Source: CAMYMQ01 sp963730305
GTDB lineage: Bacteria > Pseudomonadota > Alphaproteobacteria > Bin65
Reading direction: 5' to 3'
Length of the DNA: 64,000 nt
Assembly: GCA_963730305.1 (NCBI GenBank)
Contig: CAVSRB010000007.1
Location: forward strand, 62,001-126,000
In this document: positions 9,324 through 19,187 of the stretch, piece by piece
Position numbering within the stretch: the stretch's first letter is position 1
How the letters are laid out: each line of letters opens with the position of its first letter
Translations under genes and position numbers: made by a program
Notes under the pieces: model-generated
The model's input: the letters and a program-made list of their open reading frames with translations, nothing else
What the model was told of the DNA's origin: nothing
Database searches by the model: none

Positions 9324-12029
9324 CTACGCCGCGCGCAGCCGGCTCAGCGCCTCGGCCAGCTTGGCCTGGGCCTGCTCGGCCTCGGCCTTGCGCTCGCGCT
9401 GCTCCTCGACCACCTCGGGCGGGGCCTTGGCGACGAAGCTCTCGTTGGCGAGCTTCTTGTCGAGCTTGGCGATCTCGCCGGCGATCTTGTCGATCTCGCG
9501 CTGCAGCCGGGCGCCCTCCTGCTCCAGGTCGACCACGTCGGCGAGCGGCAGCACGATGGTCGCCTCGCCGACCACGTCCTGGACCGAGCCGTCGGGCACC
9601 GCGTCGGCGGTCTCGATCCCGGTCAGCCGCGCCAGCCGCATCACCAGCGCGCCGTGGGCGTCGGCCCGCGCCCGGCTCTCCGCGCTCGCGTCCTTGAGGA
9701 TCAGCGGGATCTTGGCCCCGGCCGGCACGTTCATCTCGGCCCTGAGCGTCCGGATCCGCGAGATCAGCTCGACCAGCCAGCCGAGCTCCTCGTCCGCCGC
9801 CGGATCGACCAGGCGAGCGTCGATAGGTCGGCCACGCGGAGGTCGCCATCAGCGCCGCGTCGCCCTGCCCGGTCTGCTGCCACAGCTCCTCCGAGAGGAA
9901 GGGCATGAACGGGTGGAGCATGAACAGCGCCTGGTGCAGCGCCCACAGCGCCGTCGCCCGGGTCTCGGCCAGCACGCCGGCGTCGTCCGAGGCCATCAGC
10001 GGCTTGGAGAACTCGACGTACCAGTCGCAATAGCTGTGCCAGATGAACTGGTAGAGCGCGTGGGCCGCGTCGTTGAAGCGGTAGCCCTCGATCGCCGCCG
10101 TCACCCGCTTCTCGAGCTGCGCGACCTGGCTGACGATCCAGCGGTTGACGCTGTTGGTGTTGGCCGCCGGGTCGAAGTCGGCGCCGTAGCCGCAGTCGTT
10201 CATCTCGCAATAGCGGGCGGCGTTCCAGATCTTGGTCGCGAAGTTGCGGTAGCCGGCGATCCGGCTCTCGGCCAGCTTGATGTCGCGGCCCTGGACCGCC
10301 AGCGAGGCCAGCGTGAAGCGCAGCGCGTCGGCGCCGAACTCGTTCACCAGGTCGAGCGGGTCGACGACGTTGCCCTTGGACTTGGAATATTTCTGGCCCT
10401 TCTCGTCGCGGACCAGGCCGTGGATGTAGACGTCGGCGAAGGGCACCCGGCCCTTGCCCTCGTCGTCGCGCATGAAGTGCATGCCCATCATCATCATCCG
10501 GGCGACCCAGAAGAAGATGATGTCCTCGCCGGTGACCAGGACGCTGCCGGGATAGTAGCGCTCGAGCTCCGGCGTTTCGTCGGGCCAGCCCAGGGTCGAG
10601 AACGGCCACAGCGCCGACGAGAACCAGGTGTCGAGCACGTCGGTGTCGCGCGGTCAGCGCCGTCGGCTTGCCGTAGTGGGCGTCGGCCGCGGCCTGGGCC
10701 GCGTCCTCGCTCTCCTCGACGAAGGTCTCGCCGTCGGGGCCGTACCACACCGGCACCTGGTGGCCCCACCACAGCTGGCGCGAGATGCACCAGGGCTGGA
10801 TGTTGCGCATCCACTGGAAATAGATCTTGGCGAACTGCTCGGGCACGAAGCGGGTGTCGCCCTTTTCCACCGCCTCGATGCACGGCTTGGCCAGGGTCGG
10901 CGCGTCGGCGAACCACTGGTCGGTCAGATAGGGCTCGACCGGCACGCCCGAGCGGTCGCCGTGGGGCACCATGTGCAGGTGGTCGTCGATCTTCTCGAGC
11001 AGGCCGAGCGCGTCCAGGTCGGCGACGATGCGCTTGCGCGCCTCGAACCGGTCCAGGCCGCGATAGGCCTCGGGCGCCTGATCGTTGATGCGGGCGTCGG
11101 CGTCGAAGATGTTGATGACGTCGAGGTCGTTGCGCCGGCCGACCTCGAAGTCGTTGAAGTCGTGGGCCGGGGTGATCTTGACCGCGCCCGAGCCCTGTTC
11201 CGGGTCGGCATAGTCGTCGGCGACGATCGGGATGCGCCGGCCGACCAGCGGCAGGATCGCGAACTTGCCGACCAGGTCCCGGTAGCGCTCGTCGTCGGGG
11301 TGCACCGCGACGGCGGTGTCGCCCAGCATCGTCTCGGGCCGGGTGGTGGCGACGACGATGAAGCGCGACCCTCCTCTGCCCTCGATCGGATAGCGGAAGT
11401 GCCACAGGTGGCCCTTGGTCTCGATCTGCTCGACCTCGAGGTCGGAGATCGCGGTGTGGAACTTGGGGTCCCAGTTGACCAGCCGCTTGTCCTTGTAGAT
11501 CAGCCCTTCCCGGTAGAGCTGGACGAACACCTTGACCACGGCCCGCGACAGGCCCTCGTCCATGGTGAAGCGCTCGCGGTCCCAGTCGCACGAGGCGCCG
11601 AGCCGGCGCAGCTGCTGGAGGATCTGGCCGCCCGAGTGTTCGCGCCACTCCCACACCTTGGCGATGAACGTCCTCGCGGCCGATCAGCTTGGCGTTGGTG
11701 TCCTTGGGCGGGACGCCGCGGTCGAGCGCGATGCCCTGCTCGGCGAGCTGGCGCTCGACCACCATCTGGGTGGCGATGCCGGCGTGGTCGGTGCCCGGCT
11801 GCCACAGCACGTTGCGGCCCTGCATCCGGTGGAAGCGGATCAGGATGTCCTGGATCGTGTTGTTGAAGGCGTGGCCGATGTGCAGGCTGCCGGTCACGTT
11901 CGGCGGCGGGATCATGATCGCGTAGGGCTCGCCCGGCGCGGCGGGGTCGGCGTGGAACACGCGCGCGTCTTCCCAGCGCGCGTACTGGCGCGCCTCGACG
12001 CTGTCGGGCTGGAAGGTCTTGTCGAGCAT
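9324..12029 (-). CDS. valS: Valyl-tRNA synthetase (three frameshifts)
   Basis: Class Ia aminoacyl-tRNA synthetase charging tRNA-Val, essential and single-copy in most bacteria. From ATG 12029 the protein reads MLDKTFQPDSVEARQYARWE, with the HIGH motif at residues 50-53 (GSLHIGHAFN) and KYSKSKGNVVDP near 10370-10392. It has the editing domain and a C-terminal coiled-coil arm (DVVDLEQEGARLQREIDK ... LSRLRAA). The reading frame changes at about 11670, 10651 and 9823. Each is repaired by removing one base and together they give ~900 aa, normal for ValS. All conserved regions are otherwise intact, so a real loss of function is very unlikely and sequence error is the best explanation. Confidence 0.95.
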
Positions 12030-12164
12030 GTCCGGTTCGGTTTTCGGCGAAAGCTGTGCGCGGACAGATAAAACCCGCGGCGGGGCCGGTCAACGCCGGT
12101 GCGGCAAACGATGGCCCGTCGACGCGCGGCGCTCGCTGGCGATACGCGTGCGGGCCGATGCCGG

Positions 12165-12205
12165 TCCTTCGATACGCGCCGCTCGCGCGGCGCTACTCAG
12201 GATGA
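12165..12205. repeat. REP-like palindrome between popZ and valS
   Basis: A diverged copy of the tccttcga ... ctcaggatga unit with a long perfect inner stem (gcgccgctcgcgcggcgc). It lies in the 292-nt gap between the popZ-like stop and the valS start (12030-12321), in which nothing else is recognisable. Confidence 0.75.
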
Positions 12206-12321
12206 GGATATCGAAGCGGCCGCCCCCTGCCCTCGTCCCGAGCAGGCCGGGCGCGCCCGGCCGTATCGAGGGCGCTTCGGCGGGAAGTTAGCATCGATGC
12301 GAACGCCGACCGGCAGCCGCC

Positions 12322-13814
12322 CTAGCCCTGGTCGCGCTCGGCGAGCAGCTTGCGGACCTCGCGGGCGGCGATGTCCTCGACCAGCGCCGGCAGGTGCTCG
12401 TCGATCCACTCGCGCAACAGCGGCGTGATCGCCTGGCGCACCAGGTCTTCCAGCGCCGAGGCCTCGCCGGACGGCTTCGCCGCCGCCGGAGCGACGGACG
12501 GCGGGGCCGCAGCCGATGGCGGCGTGGACGGTGGAGACGCGGAAGTGGCGCCGACGGCGCCGCCTGGGCGCGGGCGCGCACCAGCGAGTCCTCGTCGCGA
12601 TGGTGGGTGTCGAGGCTGACCCGGCCGCTGATCCGCTCCGGCGTCGCGGCGGCGGCGCAGCCGCTGCCGGCACAGCGGACGGCGGGGCCGTCGGGCGTCG
12701 GGGTCGACGCAGACGACGGCGCGGCAGACGATGGCGGGGCCGTCGCCGGGGCGACGGTGCGCGGGTCCGCGGCCGGCGGCTCGGGGCGGCGCGGCTCGGC
12801 GCTCCGGGGCTCGGGCGGCGCCGGACGGGGCGGAACCGGACGGGGCGGAACCGGGGCCGCGGCGGATGGCGTCGGCGGCTCGCGCGACGGCGGCGCACCG
12901 GGCGACGGTTCGCTCGAAGACCTGGGCGGCGCCGCCGGCGGCGCCTGCCGCCGCGCACCGGACGGCATCTCGGTGTTGTGGGACAGCCACTCCTGCGACG
13001 GCGCCGACGCCGCCGCGGGCGGCGCGCTCGCCGGCGGCGCGGCGGGGGGCGTCTCGGCCTCGCCCTGGCGGCGGATCGGCCGGGTCGGCGCCTCGGTGTC
13101 GACCGCGCGGGTGGTCGCCGGCGGCGCCGCGGGTTGCGGCGGCGGGGCCGGCTCGGCGTCGCCCTTGTCGATCTTCACCACCGAGCCGTCGGGCGCGACC
13201 ATCTCGGTCAGGTCGAGCACCATCTCGTCGTCGGCCTCGGTGTCGTCGCGAGGGGACGGCTGGGAGGCGGACGGCTCGGGCGCGGCCGGCGGCGGACGGT
13301 CGAGCGCCGCGCGTACGCTGTGGCGGGCCGTCGGCGGTGGGGCCGGCTGAGGGGTGGGTTCGGGCGGCGCCGCTTGCGGAGCGGCGGGTTGGGTCGGCGC
13401 GGCGGGTTGGGTCGGCGCGGCGGGTTGGGACGGCGGCGCTTGCGGCGGCGTGCCGGGCGCGAGCGCACCCGGCTCCGCGGCGATCGGCGGCCGGCGGCCG
13501 GGCGGCGGCGCCGAGCGGCGGCCGAACGCGCTCGACGGCTCGGCCTCGCCCCGCGGGGCTGGGGCGCCGGGTGTTGACGGCGTGGGTGCTGACGGGGTGG
13601 CTGCTGATGGGGCGGGGGCCGACGCCGGCGGGGCGGCGCGCATCGGCGTGGTTGGCGGCTCGTTGCGCGCGGCAGGCGGCGCCGCCGGCGGGGCGGGTTT
13701 CGCCGCCGGCTGAGCGGCCGGCGCGTCGGACCCTTCTTCTTCGGAAATGATGCGCCGTATCGACGCGAGTATTTCCTCCATCGAAGGATCGTCAGGATTT
13801 CGGGAATCACTCAT
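12322..13814 (-). CDS. PopZ-like polar organising protein, DUF2497 (frameshifted)
   Basis: Alphaproteobacterial PopZ/DUF2497 protein, which in Caulobacter forms a condensate at the cell pole and anchors the chromosome centromere. The N-terminal helix is the family hallmark (SMEEILASIRRIISEEE, residues ~11-27). A very long Pro/Ala-rich, low-complexity linker (~400 residues, with PAAPTQ repeats) follows. The C-terminal oligomerisation helices (LEDLVRQAITPLLREWIDEH ... REVRKLLAERDQG) are in another frame, with the shift at about 12545-12600. The corrected length is ~497 aa, about twice or more that of Caulobacter PopZ, due to the linker. It lies directly upstream of valS on the same strand. Confidence 0.85.
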
Positions 13815-13951
13815 CAGTCAAAAGTAATACTGCCCCACATTTATTGCAGGGTAGGCGAACTCGCCCCCAATTTCCAGAAATTCCTATTAACCCTATTTCC
13901 CCGCCGACCCCGAATCCGGGTCCGCGACCGGCAACCGCACCGGCGACGACG

Positions 13952-15389
13952 CTACGGGCGCAGCCGCGGCCGCGCGCCGACGCTCTTGCCCAGGCCCCAG
14001 GGCTTGTTGCGGACCCGGTTGTAGTGGGCGGTGGCGTCATAGTGGTTGACCGGCAGGTGCAGCTTCTTGGCGGTCAGCCGGCCGAGCGCCGACAGCAGCG
14101 TGTAGTTCGCCACGACCAGGTCGCGCTGGGCCTTGACCAGGTTGACCTGCGAGGTCAGGAACGCCTGCTGCGCGTCGAGCACGTCGAGCACCGTGCGCAG
14201 GCCGGCGCGGGCCTCCTGGCGCACGCCTTCGAGCGCGATCGCGTTGGCGCGGACCTCGCTGCGGAAGGCGGTGACCTGCGAGCGCGCCGACTTCGAGCTG
14301 GGCGAGCGCGCTGGTCGCGGTCTCGACCGCCGAGCGCTGCGCCTGGATCAGGTCATTGCGGCGCTGGAACACGGTCTGCTTGGCCGCGCGCAGGCGCGAG
14401 GTGACCGCGCCCGACTGATAGAGCGGGATCGTCAAGGTGGCGGTGACGCTGGCCGAATTGGTGATCGAGTGGCGCGACGACGCGTCCCAATCGCGCCCGA
14501 CCGACGCGTTGAGGTTCAGCGACGGCAGCAGCTCGCCGCCGATGTTGCGGACCTCGGCGCGCGCGGTCAGCTCGTCGTAATAGGCGGCGATCACGGTCGG
14601 GTTCTTCTTGCGCGCCTCGCCGACGATCGCGGTCGCGCCCCGCGGTACCCGGACGCTGTTGCGTGGCTGGCTGACCTGCTTGGGAAAGGCGCCGACCACG
14701 TTGACGTAGTTGGCCTGCGACGCCCGGAGCGTGCCCTCGGCGCCGACCCGGTCGGCGCGGGCGCGGGCCAGCCGCGCCTCGGCCTGGGAGACGTCGGTGC
14801 GGGTCACCTCGCCGACCGAGAAGCGGTCGCGGGTGGCCTGGAGCTGCCGGCGCAGGACGTTCTCGTTGTTGATGTTCAGCCGCAGCACCGCCTGGTCGCG
14901 GACCACGTTCATGTAGGCGGAGACGACGCTGAGCAGCACCGACTGCTCGACGGTGTCGAGCCGGGCGCGGGCGGCGAAGACCGTGTATTTGGCCTTGCGG
15001 TAGATGTAGAAGTTGCGGCCGCCGCGGAACAGGTTCTGGGTCACCGTCGCGCCAACACCGGCCGGGTTGCGCATCGTGTCGGTCCACCGGCGGCGGCCGT
15101 TGAGCTTAGTATTGCTCCAGGCGCGCCCGGCGTCGGTCGAGATCGACAGGCTCGGCCGCCAGTTCGACACCGCCTGGGCCATCTGCTCGTCGGTCGCGCG
15201 CAGGCTCGCCCGCTGCGCCTTCAGGGTCGGATTGACCTGATAGGCGCGGACCATGGCCTGGATCAGCGTCTCGGCTCGGGCGGTCGTCCCGGTCGCCGCG
15301 GTCGACAGGACGACGGCGACGCAGGCGGCGATGGTGGTCGCGCCTTCCGGACGGCGCGGCGCATCAAGGCGCGGTTTGCGGCGTGACAT
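13952..15389 (-). CDS. TolC-family outer-membrane efflux protein (frameshifted)
   Basis: Outer-membrane channel of the TolC/type I secretion family (~478 aa), partner of RND or ABC exporters. The start is ATG 15389 (MSRRKPRLDAPRR) with a signal peptide ending near TTARA-ETL. It has the usual two structural repeats (AYQVNPTLKAQRASLRATDE ... and NPTVIAAYYDELTARAEVRN ...) with the strand motifs LTIPLYQSGAV and QNLFRGG. After SALAQLEV the frame shifts at about 14290 and resumes as RSQVTAFRSEV ... VLDAQQAFLTSQVNLVKAQR, ending at 13952. One extra G accounts for this. In this lineage it commonly lies between pcm and popZ/valS, as here. Confidence 0.9.
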
Positions 15390-15490
15390 GTGGCGGGGCC
15401 CCCTTAGATCCACGTCTACTTCTCATCGGACTTGAACGGTCTCGCGACCGGTTTGCCGTCGGCCGTCTCCGCGGCCGTCCGGCGAAAGCG

Positions 15491-16150
15491 TCAGAAAACG
15501 AAATGTTCCTCCGGTGCGTAATCGGGCAGCAACGGCGTCGCGGCGTCGAAGATCGGCCGCGCCGACAGCACGTCGCCCACCCTTGTGAAAACATGCGCCT
15601 GGCCCATCGCCCGACCGCCTGCGGCGATCACCGCGACCGCCCGGCCGCCCGGCGCGAGCTGGCGGGCGATGGTGTCCGGCACCGCGGCGATCGCGCCGCT
15701 GAACAGGATGACGTCGTAGGGCGCCTGCTTGGGATAGCCCTCGGTCAGGCCGCCCTCGACCACCAGGGCGTTGTCGATGCCCAGCGTGGTCAGCGTCTCG
15801 GTCGCCCGCGTCGCCAGCGCCGGGTCGGCCTCGATCCCGACCACGGTCTGGCACAGCCGCGCGAGCACGGCGGTCGAATAGCCGGTGCCGCAGCCGATAT
15901 CGAGCGCGATCGCCTCGGGCTCGACCTCGGCGACCTGCAGCAGGCGCGCCAGCACCATCGGCTCCATCAGGAAGCGGCCCGGCGCGATCTCGATATCCTC
16001 GTCGACATAGGCGATGGCGCGGCGCTCGCCGGGCACGAACTGCTCGCGCGGGAGCTCCTCCATGGCGGCCAGCAGCGCCGCGTCGGTGACCCGGTTGGTG
16101 CGGACCTGGCTTTCGACCATGTTGTGACGCGCAGCGGCGTAGTCGGTCAT
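15491..16150 (-). CDS. pcm: Protein-L-isoaspartate O-methyltransferase
   Basis: 219-aa SAM-dependent methyltransferase that repairs isoaspartyl residues in damaged proteins, or a close homologue. The SAM-binding motif I is DIGCGTGYS (residues 84-92), followed by VVGIEADPAL and the region DVILFSGAIAAVP. The N-terminal MVESQVRTNRVTD pattern is the form seen in the alphaproteobacterial pcm that precedes tolC. The ATG at 16150 is preceded by aaggtc. The gene is 100 nt upstream of the tolC-like gene on the same strand. Confidence 0.88.
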   Translation of the reverse strand: MTDYAAARHNMVESQVRTNRVTDAALLAAMEELPREQFVPGERRAIAYVDEDIEIAPGRFLMEPMVLARLLQVAEVEPEAIALDIGCGTGYSTAVLARLCQTVVGIEADPALATRATETLTTLGIDNALVVEGGLTEGYPKQAPYDVILFSGAIAAVPDTIARQLAPGGRAVAVIAAGGRAMGQAHVFTRVGDVLSARPIFDAATPLLPDYAPEEHFVF

Positions 16151-16453
16151 GACCTTGAAATGCCTTGGAATTGCCTTGACGCCTGGACCCAGGTGCAAAC
16201 GTCTGCACCGCCCCGGCCGATCGAACCACCCGGGCTGGGTATGCGGGTTTCCCGTTCGGTTATAATGATCCACCCAGCGCCTGACAATGTGGCCGATGCG
16301 TCACGCCCGGAAACTAATTGCGCCCCTGCCCCGCTCTCCGACCACAACATCTTGACATTGGTGACCGGCTTCCCCAGCGCACGCCAGCTTGACCGGCCGC
16401 GAGGCGCGGTCCTATATGACGCCGCTCGTCCCGCACCCCCACGCGGGACCGCC
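16151..16453. other. Intergenic region upstream of pcm and tRNA-Cys
   Basis: This 303-nt stretch holds the divergent promoters for pcm (minus) and tRNA-Cys (plus). A TTGACA occurs at about 16352, but no good -10 follows it. The better candidate is listed separately. No reading frame with coding character is visible. Confidence 0.5.
16389..16418 (+). promoter_or_regulatory. Putative sigma-70 promoter of tRNA-Cys
   Basis: TTGACC (16389-16394), an 18-nt spacer, then TATATG (16413-16418). Transcription would start about 28 nt before the mature tRNA at 16454. This is the best -35/-10 match in the region. Confidence 0.55.
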
Positions 16454-16527
16454 GGCCCGGTGGCAGAGTGGCTATGCAGAGGACTGCAAATCCTTGTACG
16501 TCGGTTCGATTCCGGCCCGGGCCTCCA
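16454..16527 (+). tRNA. tRNA-Cys (GCA)
   Basis: Complete cloverleaf: acceptor ggcccgg (16454-16460) pairs with ccgggcc (16517-16523). The anticodon GCA is at 16486-16488 in loop ctgcaaa, the T-loop ttcgatt is in a gtcgg/ccggc stem, the discriminator is T, and CCA is encoded at 16525-16527. Confidence 0.95.
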
Positions 16528-16692
16528 TGCAGATTCCCGATACCAGACGCCGGCCGCGCGCATGTCCAAATGGGCACGTCCAAGTTGGCACGTGTTTGCA
16601 TTGGCGATTGTCCAAGTTAGACACGTATCCAGGTGGCGTGCGGGCGACCGCCGCTCTACCGCGTCGGCGGACGCGCCCGCGGAACAGATCGG

Positions 16693-16887
16693 TTACGCCT
16701 CGATTTGCACGGACGCGTCGGTCAGCGCCTTGACCGCCTCGGCGATCTGCCGCCAGTTCGCGGCGCCGACCCGATCGCCCTGCAGCTCCAGCTCGACGCT
16801 GAGTCGCGTGGCGACGCGCAGGGCGTCGGCGCTCTGCTGGTCGACCAGTAATCCGGCGGCTCTCCAGATCTCGGATTCTTCCATCAT
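16693..16887 (-). CDS. Small conserved helical protein
   Basis: 64-aa acidic, all-helical protein with no signal peptide. The pattern EIWRAAGLLVDQQSADALR ... ELELQGDRVGAANWRQIAEAV resembles the short DUF6961-type proteins of alphaproteobacteria (E-x-W-x-x-A ... L-x-G-D-x-x-G-x-x-x-W-x-x-I). This is a pattern match from memory. The upstream DNA (16890-17020) is strongly AT-rich, as expected of a promoter. Function unknown. Confidence 0.6.
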   Translation of the reverse strand: MMEESEIWRAAGLLVDQQSADALRVATRLSVELELQGDRVGAANWRQIAEAVKALTDASVQIEA

Positions 16888-17224
16888 CTGCGTATCAACG
16901 CGTTTGATTACTCATTGCCTCAATTCTTTATAGAGTATTAATGTTAAAATTGTGGCAAATAACATCGTTAATTTCTTTGGTTAATTTTCCCGTTACCTTT
17001 CTGATCCCGCTATCAGTATTTGTGGAGCCGCGGGATGCGGGCGCGCCGCCGGGCGGGCGTCCCCGCGCCGCCGCGGCGGCCCGACGCGAATCGGCCGTTG
17101 AAAATGGCGCGCCGCAGGCCCATAACCTGACCCGACGGTGACCGGCGCGTGCCGGGCGCGCGGCCCTGTGCGAAGCACTGGCCCCGCGCGGCGCACCCTG
17201 TTATAAGCCCGCCCGTCAATCCGG

Positions 17225-17299
17225 TCCGGCGTAGCTCAGTGGTAGAGCAAGCGGCTGTTAACCGCTGGGTCGGGGGTTCGAATCCCTCCGCCGGAGCCA
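17225..17299 (+). tRNA. tRNA-Asn (GTT)
   Basis: Acceptor tccggcg (17225-17231) pairs with cgccgga (17289-17295). The D-arm contains gctcagtggtagagc and the anticodon GTT is at 17257-17259 in loop ctgttaa. The T-arm is ggggg-ttcgaat-ccctc (one G-T pair), and CCA is encoded at 17297-17299. A ttataa lies about 20 nt upstream as a likely -10. Confidence 0.96.
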
Positions 17300-17307
17300 A
17301 CGCGAAC

Positions 17308-17337
17308 GGGGGGTCAGGCCGACCGGTCTGGCCCCCC
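17308..17337 (+). terminator. Hairpin after tRNA-Asn
   Basis: A ten-bp stem, ggggggtcag with ctggcccccc (one G-T pair), around a 10-nt loop, 9 nt after the tRNA. Only a weak T-tract (gattt) follows, so it may be a tRNA trailer/terminator. It also lies at the 3' end of the opposing gene at 17355. Confidence 0.6.
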
Positions 17338-17354
17338 GATTTGCGTCCGGGGGG

Positions 17355-17612
17355 TCAGCCGCCGCGGATCCGCTGGACCAGGCGCAGCACGCCCCTGATC
17401 TCGCGCATGCGCAACAGGCTCGCGGTCTCGCGTTCCTGGACGTAGCGCGCGGCTTCCACCTTCAACCACTTCTCCAGGGCGCGGAGCTGTATCTCGGGGT
17501 CGAGGTTGCGGTCCCAGGCGACCTCCGACGGCGTGTGATAGCGCCTGGCCGGCGCGCCGGCGATCGCAAAGACAAAAGAGTCCTCGCCCCGGCTTTCAAG
17601 AATGCCTGGCAT
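17355..17612 (-). CDS. Small conserved hypothetical protein
   Basis: 85-aa basic helical protein without signal peptide or membrane segment. The central part, YHTPSEVAWDRNLDPEIQLRALEKW, resembles the alphaproteobacterial small proteins with a 'P-x-E-V-x-x-D-x-x-L-x-x-x-x-K-x-x-x-L-x-x-W' pattern. The C-terminal half is a long helix (LRMREIRGVLRLVQRIRGG). Function unknown. Confidence 0.6.
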   Translation of the reverse strand: MPGILESRGEDSFVFAIAGAPARRYHTPSEVAWDRNLDPEIQLRALEKWLKVEAARYVQERETASLLRMREIRGVLRLVQRIRGG

Positions 17613-17790
17613 TGGAGCCTCTGGTGTCGATCGAAGACATGGTGAGTAAAGCGTAGGCGATCAGGGTTAAATATTCGTGTAGGGGGCCGAAGAATAACCG
17701 GGGCCGGATCGCCGCGACGGAAATGGTCTCGCGCTGCGTAGAAGAGAGTGACGCGATTACGTCACAACCCCCGACCGAGGAGTTCCCTTC

Positions 17791-18603
17791 ATGCTGATCC
17801 GAACCGCGATCGCCGCCGCAGCGCTGATCGCCCTCCCCACCGGCGCGGCATTGGCCCAGGCCAAGCCGGCCCCCGCCAAGCCGGCGGTCGCCGACGCCCG
17901 CATCGACCTGATGTTCGCCGAGCGCGACGCCAACAAGGATGGCCGCATCACCCACGAGGAGATGGTCGCCTATCGCACCAAGCTGTTCGACGCCGCCGAC
18001 GCCAACAAGGACGGCGTCCTCGACAGCGCCGAGATGGCCGCCTTCATGAAGGCGCGCATGGCCAAGCAGATCGCCGACCGGCTCGCCGCCTTCGACAAGA
18101 ACAAGGACGGCAAGCTGACCCTCGACGAGGTCCCCGGCCGGGGCAAGCGGCGCTTCTTCCGCATCGACGCCAACCACGACGGCGTGGTCACCGCCGAGGA
18201 GATGACCAAGGCCGCCGAGAAGCGCCAGGGCCGCCGCCTCGCCTTCGTCTTCTTCCGGGTCGACATCGACCACAACGGCAAGATCTCGAAGAACGAGTTC
18301 ATCGACGCCGCCAACCGCTTCTTCCGCCGCTTCGACCGCAACAACGACAAGACGGTCACCCGCGAAGAGGTCGCCGCGGTGATGGCGAGCTTCCAGACCC
18401 GCCGCTTCGGCCGGCGCTTCCACCACTGGGGCGACCGCCGCGGCCACAACATGATGGGCCCGCGGATGCGTCACCATTTCCGCCGCGGCATGCGGGACGG
18501 CGACCGTCGCGGCATGCGCCGCGGCATGATGCGGGACCGGAACCGCGCCGAGATGCGGCGGGGCCGGAACCGCACCGACAACACCGATCGCCAGGCCGAA
18601 TAG
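17791..18603 (+). CDS. Secreted EF-hand calcium-binding protein
   Basis: 270-aa exported protein. A signal peptide (MLIRTAIAAAALIALPTGAALA) is followed by six EF-hand loops at residues 46-57, 70-81, 102-113, 126-137, 158-169 and 182-193. Loops 1-4 are canonical (DANKDGRITHEE, DANKDGVLDSAE, DKNKDGKLTLDE, DANHDGVVTAEE). Loop 5 has Asn at the third ligand pair, and loop 6 (DRNNDKTVTREE) lacks the central Gly. The last ~65 residues are extremely rich in Arg, Met and His (GRRFHHWGDRRGHNMMG ...), suggesting a second metal-binding or anionic-surface-binding part. A good terminator follows. Likely a periplasmic calcium sensor or buffer. Confidence 0.88.
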   Translation: MLIRTAIAAAALIALPTGAALAQAKPAPAKPAVADARIDLMFAERDANKDGRITHEEMVAYRTKLFDAADANKDGVLDSAEMAAFMKARMAKQIADRLAAFDKNKDGKLTLDEVPGRGKRRFFRIDANHDGVVTAEEMTKAAEKRQGRRLAFVFFRVDIDHNGKISKNEFIDAANRFFRRFDRNNDKTVTREEVAAVMASFQTRRFGRRFHHWGDRRGHNMMGPRMRHHFRRGMRDGDRRGMRRGMMRDRNRAEMRRGRNRTDNTDRQAE

Positions 18604-18630
18604 TCCCCGACGATCGCGTTCTTCCGGATC

Positions 18631-18661
18631 AGCCGGCTCCTTGGCGGGAGCCGGCTTTTTC
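18631..18661 (+). terminator. Rho-independent terminator of the EF-hand gene
   Basis: Stem agccggctc / gagccggct with a cttggcgg loop followed by ttttt at 18656-18660, 27 nt after the stop. Confidence 0.9.
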
Positions 18662-18690
18662 GTGTCCGGTCCCCGCACCCGGGCCGCGGC

Positions 18691-18732
18691 CTCGGGGCCG
18701 CGGCTTCGGGGCCTCGGCTTCGGGGCCTCGGC
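18691..18732. repeat. 14-nt tandem repeat
   Basis: Three head-to-tail 14-nt units: ctcggggccgcggc (one variant) and then ttcggggcctcggc twice. Non-coding, just after the EF-hand terminator. Confidence 0.8.
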
Positions 18733-18804
18733 TTCTGCGCTATCTTCCGGTGCGCATCCGCACGCTCGTGACGGTCGCCGGGATAGCGCGGTGCCGCCTA
18801 CGAA

Positions 18805-19101
18805 TTAGCGCGCCTGGCCGGCGCAATAGCTCCAGGACCCGCCGCACGCTGCACGTGCGGCCCTTTCGGTGTTGTAGCAGCGAAGCGTACTCGAGCAGAA
18901 ATAGGGATGGCTCGTGTAGCAATAGCGGCAACTGCCGCGCACGTACCCACACCAAAGATAGCCCGAGCGCGCTGGGCAGGATTGCGCCATCTGGATGCGG
19001 CCGATCCCGCCAAGAAGGGGATCGACGCGGTCCTGGGCGACGGCGTTCGTCGCGCCGAGGACGACCAGCGCGGCAACGCCAACCCGAACGAGCATTCTCA
19101 T
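18805..19101 (-). CDS. Secreted cysteine-rich small protein
   Basis: 98-aa protein with a clear Sec signal peptide (MRMLVRVGVAALVVLGATNAVAQ). The mature ~75 residues contain eight cysteines, from QSCPARSG to WSYCAGQ, enough for four disulfides. Tyr and Ser/Gly are also abundant (CGYVRGSCRYCYTSHPYFC). An SD-like agtatgag precedes the ATG. No known family is recognised. It lies next to the serpin gene on the same strand (86 nt apart, downstream of it), but any link is only positional. Confidence 0.7.
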   Translation of the reverse strand: MRMLVRVGVAALVVLGATNAVAQDRVDPLLGGIGRIQMAQSCPARSGYLWCGYVRGSCRYCYTSHPYFCSSTLRCYNTERAARAACGGSWSYCAGQAR

Positions 19102-19187
19102 CTCATACTCTCCGTTAATCCGGTTTAGGGAAAGCCGCCGTCGGACGGGGCCGACGGACGGCGGCTGTCAGGTCGATAGACGCGGCT

